The notes beneath the pieces are model-generated. The model did not search any database and was not told where the DNA came from. It saw nothing but the letters and a program-made list of their open reading frames with translations. A stretch of 64,000 bases of DNA from Dyella halodurans. GTDB lineage: Bacteria; Pseudomonadota; Gammaproteobacteria; Xanthomonadales; Rhodanobacteraceae. Location: positions 62,001 to 126,000 of the forward strand of contig NZ_JAPDPF010000001.1 of the NCBI RefSeq assembly GCF_026283925.1. Reading direction: 5' to 3'. The translations under genes and the position numbers were made by a program. This document shows, piece by piece, positions 1 through 8,895 of this stretch; position 1 is the stretch's first letter, and the number at the start of each line of letters is the position of its first letter.

Positions 1-1
1 G

Positions 2-376
2 TTCGCTGCTGTTGCGGATCACGTTCGCCAGCAGATGGGGCCAGGAGGTCGTTTTGAGTTTGTCGACAAGACCGAGCATGAAATGGTCGATCGCGACCTG
101 ACCAACATGCAGTCGCTATACGACAAGTTCGGCACGGTCGACGCGATGGACCAGGCGTCCAAAGTCCAGCTCTATAACAACCAGTCCGAAGTCAATGCCA
201 TCCTGACCAAGAAGGATGCTGACCGGGAGATTTGCGAGCAGGTCAAACCGATGGGCTCCAATATTCCCAAGACGGTCTGCCGCACCAATCGCCAGGTGCA
301 GGAAGACAACGGGGCTGCGCAGCGGTACATGCAAGACATGAAGCAGGTGCAGACCCTGAAGGGCAGCAAGGGTTAA
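2..376 (+). CDS. Hypothetical protein, 5' end outside the window
   Basis: An open frame runs in from the left edge, so the start is not visible; an internal ATG at position 35 is probably not the true start. The visible 124 residues are polar and rich in Gln, Lys and Asp, look mostly helical, and contain two cysteines (in REICEQVK and KTVCRTNR) that could form a disulfide if the protein is secreted. I do not recognise a family. It is followed by a rho-independent terminator at 505-547. No function is assigned. Confidence 0.6.
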   Translation, partial: FAAVADHVRQQMGPGGRFEFVDKTEHEMVDRDLTNMQSLYDKFGTVDAMDQASKVQLYNNQSEVNAILTKKDADREICEQVKPMGSNIPKTVCRTNRQVQEDNGAAQRYMQDMKQVQTLKGSKG

Positions 377-504
377 CGCTGAAGTGAGAGTCGGTTAACC
401 AACGTGTAACCGCAGGGCCCCTATAAAGGTTTCACTGCAATTTGCTTGACACTTCAACCGCAAGGTCGGGTGACAGCAGATTACGGTATCGGGGCAGTAG
501 CTTG

Positions 505-547
505 GGCCCAGGCGAACGACGACAAGTCGACCCGCCTGGGCCTTTTT
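505..547 (+). terminator. Rho-independent terminator
   Basis: Ten-base inverted repeat (505-514 paired with 533-542, GGCCCAGGCG/CGCCTGGGCC) followed by five T. It ends the transcription unit of the partial gene at the left edge and insulates the two-component system that follows. Confidence 0.85.
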
Positions 548-665
548 CTTTACGCCCGGCCGGTTTTATTCAGCTTGGCGCCCTTCCGACCCCCCTTTCC
601 CGCATTCAAGCTTGTTAAGCTTGCCACCTCGGCCGGTCCCTATGCCGGCTGCGTATGGAGGACGC

Positions 666-1352
666 ATGCGCGTACTGGTGATTGAAGACAACAGCGATAT
701 CGCGACCAATATCGGCGATTACCTGGAAGATCGTGGCCATGTGGTCGATTTCGCCGGCGACGGCGTTACCGGACTCCATTTGGCCGTGGTGCACGACTTC
801 GACGTGATCGTGCTCGATCTCACCCTGCCAGGCATGGATGGCCTCGACGTGGCGCGCAAGCTGCGCCACGAGGCGCACAAGCAGACGCCCATCCTGATGC
901 TGACCGCGCGCGACGCGCTGGAGCAGAAGCTGACCGGCTTCGAGTCCGGTGCCGACGACTACATGACCAAGCCGTTCGCCCTGCAGGAGCTGTCCGCGCG
1001 CCTGGAAGTGCTGGCGCGTCGCGGCAAGGGCCCGCAAAGTCGCGTCCTGAAGGTGGGTGACCTTACCTACAACCTCGACACGCTCACGGTGACCCGCGAG
1101 GGCAAGTCGATCCAGCTCAACCCCATCGGCCTGAAACTGCTGCAGGCGCTGATGGAGGCGAGCCCGTCGGTGGTGACCCGCCAGGATCTGGAGCAGCGCG
1201 TGTGGGGCGAGGAGCTGCCCGACAGCGATTCGCTGCGCGTGCACATCCACGGTCTCCGCGCAGCCATCGACAAACCGTTTGAAAAGCCGCTGATCCACAC
1301 GCGGCACGGTATCGGATATCGGATGGTCGAGCCGGATGCGGTCCAGGCGTAA
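666..1352 (+). CDS. OmpR/PhoP-family response regulator
   Basis: 228 residues. The N-terminal receiver domain (about 1-115) has the acidic pair in VIEDN, the phospho-acceptor Asp51 in VLDLTLPGMDG and the conserved Lys in TKPF. The C-terminal winged-helix domain (about 125-222) ends in the typical RHGIGYRM motif. The start is ATG 666, nine bases after GGAGGA begins at 657; an upstream in-frame ATG at 612 lacks a ribosome site. It overlaps the next gene, its histidine kinase, by 17 bases, so the two are co-transcribed. The stimulus and target genes cannot be read from the sequence. Confidence 0.93.
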   Translation: MRVLVIEDNSDIATNIGDYLEDRGHVVDFAGDGVTGLHLAVVHDFDVIVLDLTLPGMDGLDVARKLRHEAHKQTPILMLTARDALEQKLTGFESGADDYMTKPFALQELSARLEVLARRGKGPQSRVLKVGDLTYNLDTLTVTREGKSIQLNPIGLKLLQALMEASPSVVTRQDLEQRVWGEELPDSDSLRVHIHGLRAAIDKPFEKPLIHTRHGIGYRMVEPDAVQA

Positions 1353-2619
1353 GCTCAGGTTTCGCCTGGTCGTCTCGTTCGCGCTGTTCGGCTTTGGCCT
1401 CAGCGCGTTGTTCGCGATCGCGGCGCTGAATATCCGCGGTCGCGTGGAAGATCAGCTGGTCAACGCCAGCCTGCTCGACGATGCGCGTTGGGCCAATCAG
1501 CAGGCCCACGAACACCCCGGCACGCCGAGCGGCTCGCGCCTGCTCACCGGCACCGTGCTCAGCGATCGCACGCTCTACAAGGCACCGCTTTCATGGCAAA
1601 ACCTGCCGAACGGCGTGCATGACATCTTTGAGACCGATGAAGAGGGCCAGCGGCATCACTACAAGCTGGCGGTCTACCACGAAAACGGCATCATCAGCTT
1701 TATCCGCTACGACGTTTCGCGCGAGGAGCTGGGCAAGCAGCAGCTGCTGGTCAGCGTCATTGGCGCGGTTTTCCTGTTTGGTCTGCTATCGCTTGCGCTC
1801 GGTCTGTGGCTCTCGCGCAAAGTCCTGAAGCCAGTCAGCGACCTGGCGCGACGCCTGCGCGACTTTCGCAAGAACGGCAAGGCCGAGCTGCTGGCACCGC
1901 ATTTTGCAGACGACGAAGTGGGCGAGCTGGCGCTGGCGCTGGACGAGTACGCGCAACGGCTTACCGCCATGGTCGAGCGTGATCGCGAATTCAATTCCGA
2001 TGTGAGTCACGAGCTGCGCACGCCGCTGGCGGTCATCGCCAGCACTACCGAATTGCTGCAGGGTTCGCCCGATCTCACCGATAAGTTGCGCGAGCGCCTG
2101 AAGCGCATCGAGCGTGCCTCGCGCCAGGCTACCGAGCTGATCGAGGCCTTGTTGCTGCTGTCGCGTGCGGAACGGCGTGGGCCAACTCGCGGTGAAACCA
2201 CTGACGTGGCAAAGGTCGCGGCCGACGTGATCGAGAGCCAGCGCCCGCAGATGCGTGACAAGCCGCTGGGCGTCGAGCTGACGGTCAAGCAGTCGGTGAG
2301 CATCAACGCGCCGGCTTCGGTGCTCTCGGTGGCGCTGACCAATCTGATTGGCAACGCGATCAAATACACCATGGAAGGCATGGTGACCGTTGAAGTAAGC
2401 GCCAATCGCATCGAAGTGATCGATACCGGCCCCGGCATCAAGCCGGAGGACGCCGAGCGCTTGTTCCAGCGCGGCGTGCGTGGTGAAGGTGCGGGCGGCA
2501 GCGGTGCGGGACTGGGCCTGGCGATCGTGCGCCGCCTCTGCGAACTCTACGGCTGGGACGTGTCGATGCGTCCACGCACCGACAGCAACGGCGCCATCGC
2601 GAGCATCGTGTTCGGCTGA
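1336..2619 (+). CDS. Sensor histidine kinase
   Basis: 427 residues. Two membrane helices (about 9-29 and 137-158) flank a periplasmic sensor region of about 105 residues. Then come HAMP (about 160-210), HisKA with the phospho-accepting His in DVSHELRTPL, and HATPase_c with the N box (LTNLIGNAIKYT), G1 (DTGPGIK) and G2 (GSGAGLGLAIV). It should sense an envelope or external signal and phosphorylate the regulator encoded immediately upstream, whose gene it overlaps. The periplasmic domain is not one I recognise. Confidence 0.93.
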   Translation: MRSRRKLRFRLVVSFALFGFGLSALFAIAALNIRGRVEDQLVNASLLDDARWANQQAHEHPGTPSGSRLLTGTVLSDRTLYKAPLSWQNLPNGVHDIFETDEEGQRHHYKLAVYHENGIISFIRYDVSREELGKQQLLVSVIGAVFLFGLLSLALGLWLSRKVLKPVSDLARRLRDFRKNGKAELLAPHFADDEVGELALALDEYAQRLTAMVERDREFNSDVSHELRTPLAVIASTTELLQGSPDLTDKLRERLKRIERASRQATELIEALLLLSRAERRGPTRGETTDVAKVAADVIESQRPQMRDKPLGVELTVKQSVSINAPASVLSVALTNLIGNAIKYTMEGMVTVEVSANRIEVIDTGPGIKPEDAERLFQRGVRGEGAGGSGAGLGLAIVRRLCELYGWDVSMRPRTDSNGAIASIVFG

Positions 2620-2644
2620 GTTGGCCTGAGCCTCCGGACGGAAA

Positions 2645-2665
2645 GGGGCGAGTCTGCCTCGCCCC
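2645..2665 (-). terminator. Possible terminator after ilvE
   Basis: Eight-base inverted repeat GGGGCGAG/CTCGCCCC with a five-base loop. Read on the minus strand it is followed by TTTCC, a short T run only. It lies between convergent genes (the histidine kinase and ilvE), where it could serve both. Confidence 0.5.
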
Positions 2666-2671
2666 AAGTCC

Positions 2672-3589
2672 TCAGAGCGCTTCCAGCCAGCCCCACTGGT
2701 CGTTGGTCTTGCCAGTGAACAGGCCGAAGAACAGCTCCTGCAAACGACGGGTGACACGGCCGGCCTTGCCGCTGCCGATCTGCTTGCCGTCCACCGAACG
2801 AATCGGCGTGATCTCGGCGGCGGTACCGCACATCAGCAGTTCGTCGGCGAGGTAGAGGTATTCGCGCGGGATATCGCGTTCGACGACTTCAATGCCATCT
2901 TCGCGCGCCAGGGTCTTGAGCGTGTCGCGCGTGATGCCGGCAAGAATCGACGCGCTGGCCGGCGTGGTGTGCAGCACGCCATCGAACACCAGGAACAGGT
3001 TTTCGCCGGCACCCTCGCTGAGCAGGCCGCTGGAGGCCAGGGCGATGCCCTCGCCAAAGCCCAGGCGACGGGCTTCGCGTGCGATCAGCTGGCCGGAAAG
3101 GTAATTGCCACCAGCCTTGGCGCCCGCGGGAATGGTGTTCGGGGCAAAGCGCTGCCAGCTCGATACACAGGCGTCGATGCCATTTTCCAGCGCCTCGGGA
3201 CCGAGGTAAGGACCCATCGGCCAGGCGGCCACGGCAACGTCGATCGGCGTTTCGGCCGAGAGACCAAAACCACCCAGGCCGCGATAGGCCACCGGGCGCA
3301 AATAGGCCGCGCTGAGGCCGTTCTTGCGCACGACCTCGCGGCAGGCAGCCGCCAGCTCGACTGCCGAGTAGGGCAGGGCCATGTCGTAGATCTTGGCCGA
3401 CTGGTACAGGCGGTTGAGATGGTCGGTGAGACGGAAAATGGCTGCGCCATCAGGCGTGGCATAGCTGCGGATGCCTTCGAATACCGAGGACCCGTAATGC
3501 AGCGCGTGCGCCATGACGTGGGTGGTCGCCTCCTGCCAGGGCTTGATCACGCCGTTCTGCCAGATCCAGTCGGGGTACTGCTGCGCCAT
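2672..3589 (-). CDS. ilvE: Branched-chain amino acid aminotransferase
   Basis: 305 residues, the usual length for a class IV PLP-dependent aminotransferase. It starts MAQQYPDWIWQNG and contains HALHYGSSVFEGIRSY near residue 30. The PLP lysine is in GAKAGGNYLSG, and LLSEGAGENLFLV and MCGTAAEITPI are the conserved C-terminal signatures. It transfers the amino group between glutamate and the keto acids of Leu, Ile and Val. The start ATG at 3589 is preceded by GGAGAA; the longer reading frame upstream has no support. A GC hairpin at 2645-2665 follows the stop. It is convergent with the two-component operon. Confidence 0.93.
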   Translation of the reverse strand: MAQQYPDWIWQNGVIKPWQEATTHVMAHALHYGSSVFEGIRSYATPDGAAIFRLTDHLNRLYQSAKIYDMALPYSAVELAAACREVVRKNGLSAAYLRPVAYRGLGGFGLSAETPIDVAVAAWPMGPYLGPEALENGIDACVSSWQRFAPNTIPAGAKAGGNYLSGQLIAREARRLGFGEGIALASSGLLSEGAGENLFLVFDGVLHTTPASASILAGITRDTLKTLAREDGIEVVERDIPREYLYLADELLMCGTAAEITPIRSVDGKQIGSGKAGRVTRRLQELFFGLFTGKTNDQWGWLEAL

Positions 3590-3722
3590 GTCGGTTCTCC
3601 GCGGAAAATCGCAACATGATAACGCGCGACGCGCCAAGGCGGTTTCATGCCTGGTCCAGGCGGGCTCCTGGCGGCGTTCCAGCGATGGGCGGGAGCCCGG
3701 CCAAGGCGGCGGTCCGCGGAGC

Positions 3723-4352
3723 TCAGCCGGGGCTGCGCAACCACAGGCAACCGGAACGCCGCACCACGACGAAGTGCGTATCGTGGGGCACGCCGCTGCC
3801 ATCGTTGGCCGCCGTGCGTACCACCAGTTGCCGATCGGCAGGCGGTGGCGAAGGCGCGGCGGCAGGCGTTGCGGCGTCGGCCGGATCCAGCGAACGCTCC
3901 AGGCTGCCCATGTCGCTGGACTGGGCCGGGGCCGGCGCCGCATCCTCAGAGGCTTCGCCGACATCCAGCAGCGTGTGCTGCATCAGTTCGCTCAGGGATC
4001 GGATATCGGCGACCACGGCCCCGCGCCCGTAACCACTCCAAAGCATCAGCCCGGCCAGGCGGTTCGGGTCGTGCCGGCTGAAGGCGTCAATGACGCTCTG
4101 GCGCAGCTCGGGCACGCTCGCGGCACAAAGCAGCGGTGGCGGTATGGCCGGTTCCTGTGGCGGGTTCGCATGGGTGGTCGCCCCGGCGGCCGCCGCATCG
4201 GCCATCGGCGTCGCCTGCAGCGCCGCACAGGGCTGATCCGTGAACAAGGGGTTGCCGTCCGCGCCCACGCAGCGGTGAATGCCTTCCTGTGCCGCCGCAC
4301 CCATCGGTAGCAGAAACAGCAGGAGCAACAGGCGGATACGCGTGGACACCAT
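3723..4352 (-). CDS. Secreted hypothetical protein
   Basis: 209 residues. A Sec signal peptide (STRIRLLLLLFLLPMGAAAQ) is followed by a short segment, IHRCVGADGNPLFTDQPCAAL, that resembles the DUF4124 type of periplasmic domain (a disulfide-capable pair around a Gly-Asn-x-Leu-Phe core). A low-complexity Ala/Pro linker and a C-terminal beta-rich stretch (HFVVVRRSGCLWLRSPG) follow. It lies 28 bases downstream of metF on the same strand and may share its transcript. No enzymatic motif is visible. Family assignment is tentative and the role unknown. Confidence 0.75.
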   Translation of the reverse strand: MVSTRIRLLLLLFLLPMGAAAQEGIHRCVGADGNPLFTDQPCAALQATPMADAAAAGATTHANPPQEPAIPPPLLCAASVPELRQSVIDAFSRHDPNRLAGLMLWSGYGRGAVVADIRSLSELMQHTLLDVGEASEDAAPAPAQSSDMGSLERSLDPADAATPAAAPSPPPADRQLVVRTAANDGSGVPHDTHFVVVRRSGCLWLRSPG

Positions 4353-4380
4353 CGAACGAGCATACCCTCGTCCGAGTGGG

Positions 4381-5208
4381 TTAACCGTGCAGTCGATCCA
4401 GAATCGCCCGCGTCGCCTGGGCCCGGTTCAAGGTGTAGAAGTGCAGTCCGGGCGCGCCGCCCTCCAGCAAGCGACGACAAAGCTGGGCCACCACGTCGGC
4501 GCCAAGCTCCCGCACCGATACGGCATCGTCGCCATGGGCCTGCATGCGTTTGGCGATCCAGCGCGGGATTTCCGCGCCACACATGTCGGAGAAGCGCTTG
4601 AGCTGGGTGAAATTGGAGATCGGCATGATGCCCGGCACGATCGGCACGTCCACGCCAAGGCGGCGCACGTCGTCGACGAAACGGAAGTACGCATCCGCAT
4701 TGAAGAAATACTGGGTGATCGCACCATCGGCCCCGGCATCGATCTTGGCCTTGAAGTGGCGCAGGTCTGCCAACGCATCATCGGCCTGCGGGTGGGTTTC
4801 CGGATAGGCGGCCACCTCGATGTGGAAGTGGTCACCCGAATGTTCGCGGATGAACTGAACCAGTTCGGAGGCGTAACGGAAGTCGCCCGGCGACGCCATG
4901 CCCGAGGGCAGGTCGCCGCGCAGCGCCACGATGCGGCGGTAACCCGCGGCGCGATAGCTATCCAGCAACTCGGCCAGCTCGGCCCGGGTGCCACCTACGC
5001 AAGACAGGTGCGGGGCCACGTTCAGGCCATGCTCGCTATGCAAGCGGTTCACCGTTTCGCCGGTGTAGTTGAGCGTCGAACCGCCAGCACCAAAGGTCAC
5101 CGACACATATTCCGGCGACAACGCCTTGAGCGCGATCGCCGCCTTGTCCAGCTGTGCACGCTGCTCGTCGGTCTTGGGCGGAAAGAACTCAAAGCTGATC
5201 GGCGGCAT
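4381..5208 (-). CDS. metF: 5,10-methylenetetrahydrofolate reductase
   Basis: 275 residues, full length for a bacterial MetF. It starts MPPISFEFFPPKTDEQR, the family's N-terminal signature with the catalytic Glu in EFFPPK. Later motifs are VTFGAGGSTLNYT, RGDLPSG, AAYPETHPQA (substrate region) and PGIMPISNFTQL. It is a TIM-barrel FAD enzyme making 5-methyl-THF, the methyl donor for methionine synthesis. ahcY and metK of the same cycle lie 14-25 kb away. The upstream region holds an eight-base inverted repeat at 5244-5271 that is a candidate operator. Confidence 0.95.
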   Translation of the reverse strand: MPPISFEFFPPKTDEQRAQLDKAAIALKALSPEYVSVTFGAGGSTLNYTGETVNRLHSEHGLNVAPHLSCVGGTRAELAELLDSYRAAGYRRIVALRGDLPSGMASPGDFRYASELVQFIREHSGDHFHIEVAAYPETHPQADDALADLRHFKAKIDAGADGAITQYFFNADAYFRFVDDVRRLGVDVPIVPGIMPISNFTQLKRFSDMCGAEIPRWIAKRMQAHGDDAVSVRELGADVVAQLCRRLLEGGAPGLHFYTLNRAQATRAILDRLHG

Positions 5209-5243
5209 CGCGACGGGTCCTGAAGTGGCGGTGCCGAGATTAT

Positions 5244-5271
5244 ATATCTCTTTTTCGCGATACAGAGATAT
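5244..5271. promoter_or_regulatory. Inverted repeat upstream of metF, candidate operator
   Basis: ATATCTCT at 5244-5251 and AGAGATAT at 5264-5271 form a perfect eight-base inverted repeat with a 12-base spacer. It sits in an AT-rich patch 36 bases before the metF start, where the surroundings are about 65% GC. The layout suits a dimeric repressor. ArsR-type regulators of methionine and SAH genes (SahR) are known in Proteobacteria, but I cannot confirm that this is their site. Confidence 0.5.
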
Positions 5272-5339
5272 CCCAATGGGGTCGAGGTCGGGGGGAGAAC
5301 ACCTGCGACAAATCGCGCCCCGTACCTACCCCCCTTCAC

Positions 5340-5353
5340 TTGATCTAGATCAT
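5340..5353 (+). promoter_or_regulatory. Fnr/Anr box for the cco operon
   Basis: TTGATCTAGATCAT matches the Fnr-family consensus TTGAT-N4-ATCAA at 9 of 10 defined positions. It lies 76 bases before the ccoN start, which leaves room for an activator-type promoter starting near 5388. cbb3 oxidase operons are classically activated by Fnr/Anr at low oxygen, so position and target agree. Confidence 0.8.
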
Positions 5354-5415
5354 GCGTGGACCAGGGGGCGCCAACCAGACTTCACAGGATTCAGACATGC
5401 CTAGGAGTGGGCCTC

Positions 5416-6861
5416 ATGGTGGGCGTCGAGGGGACATATAACGACAAGGTCGTGCGGCAGTTCGCCGTGATGACCGTGGTGTGGGGGATCGTGGGCATGC
5501 TGGTCGGCGTCATCGTCGCGAGCCAGCTGTACTGGCCCGACCTCACGTTCGGCGTGCCGTGGCTCAGCTACGGCCGTCTCAGGCCATTGCATACCAATGC
5601 CGTGATCTTCGCGTTCGGCGGCTCGGCGTTGTTCGCCAGCAGCTTGTACGTGGTGCAGCGCACCTGCCACGTGCGCCTGCTATCGGACAAGCTGGCGTCA
5701 TTCGTGTTCTGGGGCTGGCAATTGGTGATCGTGGCCGCGGCCATCACCTTGCCGTTGGGTCTCACCCAGGGCAAGGAATACGCCGAGCTCGAATGGCCCA
5801 TCGACGTGCTCATCACGATCGTCTGGGTCGCCTATGCGGTACTGTTCTTCGGCACCATCGCCAAGCGCAAGGTGAAGCATATCTACGTCGCCAACTGGTT
5901 CTTTGGCGCGTACATCATCACCATCGCCTTGCTGCACATCGTCAACAACCTCGCCATCCCGGCCGGCCTGTGGAAGTCCTACTCGGTGTACTCCGGCGCG
6001 GTCGATGCGATGGTGCAGTGGTGGTACGGCCACAACGCCGTAGGCTTTTTCCTGACCACGGCCTTCCTCGGCATGATGTATTACTTCGTGCCCAAGCAGG
6101 CGGATCGTCCGATCTATTCCTACCGGCTGTCGATCGTGCACTTCTGGGCGCTGATCGCGGTGTACATGTGGGCCGGCCCGCATCACCTGCAATACACCGC
6201 GCTGCCCGACTGGGTGCAGTCGCTGGGCATGGTGTTCTCGCTGGTGTTGCTGGCGCCGTCCTGGGGCGGCGCGATCAACGGCATCCTCACCTTGTCGGGG
6301 GTCTGGTACAAGCTGCGCACCGATCCGATCCTGAAGTTCCTCATCGTCTCGCTCTCGTTCTACATGATGAGCACGTTCGAGGGGCCGATGATGTCGATCA
6401 AGACGGTCAACTCGCTCAGTCACTACACCGACTGGGGTATCGGCCACGTGCACTCGGGCGCACTCGGCTGGGTGGCGATGATTTCGATCGGCTCGATCTA
6501 CGCGATGCTGCCGCGGCTGCTCAATCTCTCGAAGATGTACTCGACCAGGTTGATCGACACCCACTTCTGGCTGCACACGATTGGCGTAGTCGTCTACATC
6601 GCCACGATGTGGATTGCCGGCGTGACGCAGGGCCTGATGTGGCGCGCTACCGATCCCGAGAACGGCACCCTGGTCTACTCGTTCGTGGAAGCGCTCAACG
6701 CTACCAAGCCGTATTACCTGTTCCGTCTCTGCGGTGGACTGATCGTGCTCTCGGGCATGTTGGTGATGGCCTGGAACGTGTTCAAGACCTTCCGGCTGGC
6801 GGCAGCAAGCACGGTGCCGCAAGTGGTGCTTCCGCCCGATCTTTCGGACGCCCGTGCCTGA
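5416..6861 (+). CDS. ccoN: cbb3-type cytochrome c oxidase subunit I
   Basis: 481 residues and about twelve membrane helices. It is the catalytic haem-copper subunit carrying low-spin haem b and the haem b3-CuB site where O2 is reduced. Conserved His-rich segments are visible: [59 protein letters not shown] and [17 protein letters not shown]. The start chosen is ATG 5416, preceded by AGGAG at 5403-5407; the in-frame upstream extension to 5356 would overlap the promoter region. It is the first gene of the cco operon. Confidence 0.96.
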   Translation: MVGVEGTYNDKVVRQFAVMTVVWGIVGMLVGVIVASQLYWPDLTFGVPWLSYGRLRPLHTNAVIFAFGGSALFASSLYVVQRTCHVRLLSDKLASFVFWGWQLVIVAAAITLPLGLTQGKEYAELEWPIDVLITIVWVAYAVLFFGTIAKRKVKHIYVANWFFGAYIITIALLHIVNNLAIPAGLWKSYSVYSGAVDAMVQWWYGHNAVGFFLTTAFLGMMYYFVPKQADRPIYSYRLSIVHFWALIAVYMWAGPHHLQYTALPDWVQSLGMVFSLVLLAPSWGGAINGILTLSGVWYKLRTDPILKFLIVSLSFYMMSTFEGPMMSIKTVNSLSHYTDWGIGHVHSGALGWVAMISIGSIYAMLPRLLNLSKMYSTRLIDTHFWLHTIGVVVYIATMWIAGVTQGLMWRATDPENGTLVYSFVEALNATKPYYLFRLCGGLIVLSGMLVMAWNVFKTFRLAAASTVPQVVLPPDLSDARA

Positions 6862-6871
6862 GGGAACAGAC

Positions 6872-7513
6872 ATGAGTCATACACACGCAAAAATCGAAAA
6901 GAACATCGGCCTGATGATGATCTTGATCGCCGTGGCGGTGTCCTTCGGCGGCCTGGCGGAAATCGTGCCGTTGATGTTCCAGGCCGAGGCGATCAAGCCG
7001 CTGCCGGGCATCAAGCCCTATCCCGCGCTGGAACTGGCGGGGCGCGACATCTATGTGCGTGAGGGTTGCTACGGCTGCCACTCGCAGATGATTCGCACGC
7101 TCCGCTTCGAGACCGAGCGCTACGGGCATTACTCGCTGGCCGGCGAGTCGGTCTACGACCATCCGTTCCAGTGGGGCAGCAAGCGCACCGGGCCGGACCT
7201 TGCGCGCGTCGGCCTGCGCGGCTATTCCGACGATTGGCACCGCGCGCATCTGAACGATCCGCGCGACGTGGTGCCGGAGTCGAACATGCCGGCGTATCCG
7301 TGGCTGGCCCAGGCGAAGCTCGACGGCGCGGAAATTGCGCAGCATATGCGTGCGCTCAAGCGCATTGGCGACCCCTACACGGACGCCGACATCGCCGGCG
7401 CGCCGGCGGCGGTCGCCGGCAAGACCGAACTTGATGCGGTCGTCGCCTATCTGCAGGGGCTGGGCACTCATGTCTCGCAGGCGGATATGCAAGTGGCAGA
7501 GGGGGCTGAGTGA
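6872..7513 (+). CDS. ccoO: cbb3-type oxidase subunit II, membrane-anchored monohaem cytochrome c
   Basis: 213 residues. One N-terminal membrane anchor (about 10-32) is followed by a periplasmic cytochrome c domain with haem-binding CYGCH (in [13 protein letters not shown]) and an axial Met in [10 protein letters not shown]. It passes electrons from CcoP to CcoN. ATG 6872 has AGGGA upstream; a GTG at 6854 overlapping ccoN is less likely. It lies 10 bases after ccoN. Confidence 0.95.
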   Translation: MSHTHAKIEKNIGLMMILIAVAVSFGGLAEIVPLMFQAEAIKPLPGIKPYPALELAGRDIYVREGCYGCHSQMIRTLRFETERYGHYSLAGESVYDHPFQWGSKRTGPDLARVGLRGYSDDWHRAHLNDPRDVVPESNMPAYPWLAQAKLDGAEIAQHMRALKRIGDPYTDADIAGAPAAVAGKTELDAVVAYLQGLGTHVSQADMQVAEGAE

Positions 7514-7514
7514 C

Positions 7515-7655
7515 ATGTTGCCTGGCCTGATTACCGCGGCATTGCTGTCGCTGTTCGTGGGGGGCTGCATCTGGCTTTGGCGTCCGGGCCACAAGTCCGT
7601 GCTCGATGCAGCTGCGCAGATGCCTCTGGAAGACGATAAGGAGCAAACAACATGA
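7515..7655 (+). CDS. ccoQ: cbb3-type oxidase subunit CcoQ
   Basis: 46 residues. One membrane helix (LPGLITAALLSLFVGGCIWLW) is followed by a short charged cytoplasmic tail ending DDKEQTT. Size, topology and position between ccoO and ccoP identify CcoQ, a small accessory subunit that stabilises the oxidase. ATG 7515 begins one base after the ccoO stop, and the end overlaps ccoP by four bases (ATGA). Confidence 0.9.
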   Translation: MLPGLITAALLSLFVGGCIWLWRPGHKSVLDAAAQMPLEDDKEQTT

Positions 7656-8584
7656 CGCCCGCCTGGACGTGGTACGTAGTGATCCTGACGGTGTTGAACC
7701 TGGGTGGTTGCGCGTGGCTCCTCATGGGCACGGCCAAGCGTCGATCGAGTGATCCCAAGCCGGACGAAACCGGGCATGTCTGGGATGGCAATCTCACCGA
7801 ATTCAACAAGCCGCTGCCGCGCTGGTGGATCAACCTGTTCATCATCACCATCGTTTTTGCCGTGGCTTATCTGGTCTGGTTCGGCGTGGGCGAGCTGAAA
7901 GGCGTCGGTCACTGGAGTTCCAAGTCCGAATGGGCGCTGGACAACGCCGCCGAGGAGGCCAGGCTGGATGACACGCTCAAGCTCTATGCAGGCAAGCCGA
8001 TCGACGTGCTGGCCCAGGACCCGTCCGCGGTGTCGATTGGTCGCACCATCTTCATCAATCGATGCGCGGCTTGTCATGGCTCGAGCGGGCACGGCGCGGT
8101 TGGATTTCCTGATCTGACCGACGATATCTGGCATTGGGGCGGTACGCCCAATCGCATACTCGATACGATCCAGAACGGGCGCCAGGCGGTCATGCCTGCT
8201 TGGGCCGACACCTTGAAGGCACAGGGCGGCCCCAACGCGGTGGATGACACGATTGCCTACGTGCTGTCGCTGTCCAGGCCCGATCAGCCGAAGGATGCGG
8301 TGGAACGCGGCGAAAAGATGTTCGCCACGATCTGCGTGGCCTGCCATGGCGCGCAAGGCAAGGGCAACCAGGTGGTGGGCGCGCCCGACCTCACCGACAG
8401 CTACTGGCTGTACGGCAGCAGCATGGCGTCGCTGCACAAGACGCTGAGCGAAGGTCGCCAGGGCGCCATGCCTGCATGGAAGCCGGTGCTTGGCGATACC
8501 CGTACGCGCTTGGTCGGCGCCTATGTGTGGACGTTGTCGCCGCACCGGGATCCGCCGCCCACCGGGGCCGTGGTCGCGGAATGA
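7652..8584 (+). CDS. ccoP: cbb3-type oxidase subunit III, dihaem cytochrome c
   Basis: 310 residues. Two N-terminal membrane segments (about 5-25 and 58-80) flank the N-terminal CcoP domain. Two cytochrome c domains follow, with haem sites CAACH and CVACH and candidate Met ligands in QAVMPAWAD and GAMPAWKP. It accepts electrons from soluble cytochromes c and feeds CcoO/CcoN. The start overlaps ccoQ and the stop overlaps the next gene (ATGA), so the operon is translationally coupled. Confidence 0.96.
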   Translation: MTPAWTWYVVILTVLNLGGCAWLLMGTAKRRSSDPKPDETGHVWDGNLTEFNKPLPRWWINLFIITIVFAVAYLVWFGVGELKGVGHWSSKSEWALDNAAEEARLDDTLKLYAGKPIDVLAQDPSAVSIGRTIFINRCAACHGSSGHGAVGFPDLTDDIWHWGGTPNRILDTIQNGRQAVMPAWADTLKAQGGPNAVDDTIAYVLSLSRPDQPKDAVERGEKMFATICVACHGAQGKGNQVVGAPDLTDSYWLYGSSMASLHKTLSEGRQGAMPAWKPVLGDTRTRLVGAYVWTLSPHRDPPPTGAVVAE

Positions 8585-8895
8585 TGATGAAGCGGCGATC
8601 GCTCAAACCGCCAGACCAGGCGTCGGTACGTGCTTCGGTGCGGCGTGTCGGCGCCATCCTGTGGCCAAGCTTCTTCGTGGCCGGCGTGGTGACCATGGTG
8701 TTCTTTGCCTACGTCGACCCCGAAGCGCTACAGGACATGACTTTTCCGTCGTTGAAGCTCAGCCGCGAACTTGGCTATACGCTGGGCTTCTTCCTGATCT
8801 GGCTGGCGACCGCATCGTCCAGCCTGTTTACCTGGATCCTGTTGCGTCCGGCACGGCTGGTCCGGGGCGGTTTACGTTCGGGCAGGGCATCATGA
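8581..8895 (+). CDS. Small two-helix membrane protein between ccoP and ccoG
   Basis: 104 residues. A basic N-terminus (MMMKRRSLKPPDQASVR) is followed by two hydrophobic segments (about 22-40 and 62-82) joined by a short acidic loop. The start overlaps the ccoP stop and its own stop overlaps the ccoG start (both ATGA), so it is an integral member of the operon. I know no named Cco protein of this kind. It is not CcoQ, CcoH or CcoS, which are all present elsewhere in the operon. An assembly or stability role is inferred from context only. Confidence 0.8.
   Translation: MMMKRRSLKPPDQASVRASVRRVGAILWPSFFVAGVVTMVFFAYVDPEALQDMTFPSLKLSRELGYTLGFFLIWLATASSSLFTWILLRPARLVRGGLRSGRAS

Noticed and set aside
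6782-8545. Very long minus-strand frame (587 codons) opposite ccoO-ccoP
   Set aside because: Antisense to well-supported cytochrome genes; long shadow frames are normal at this GC content.
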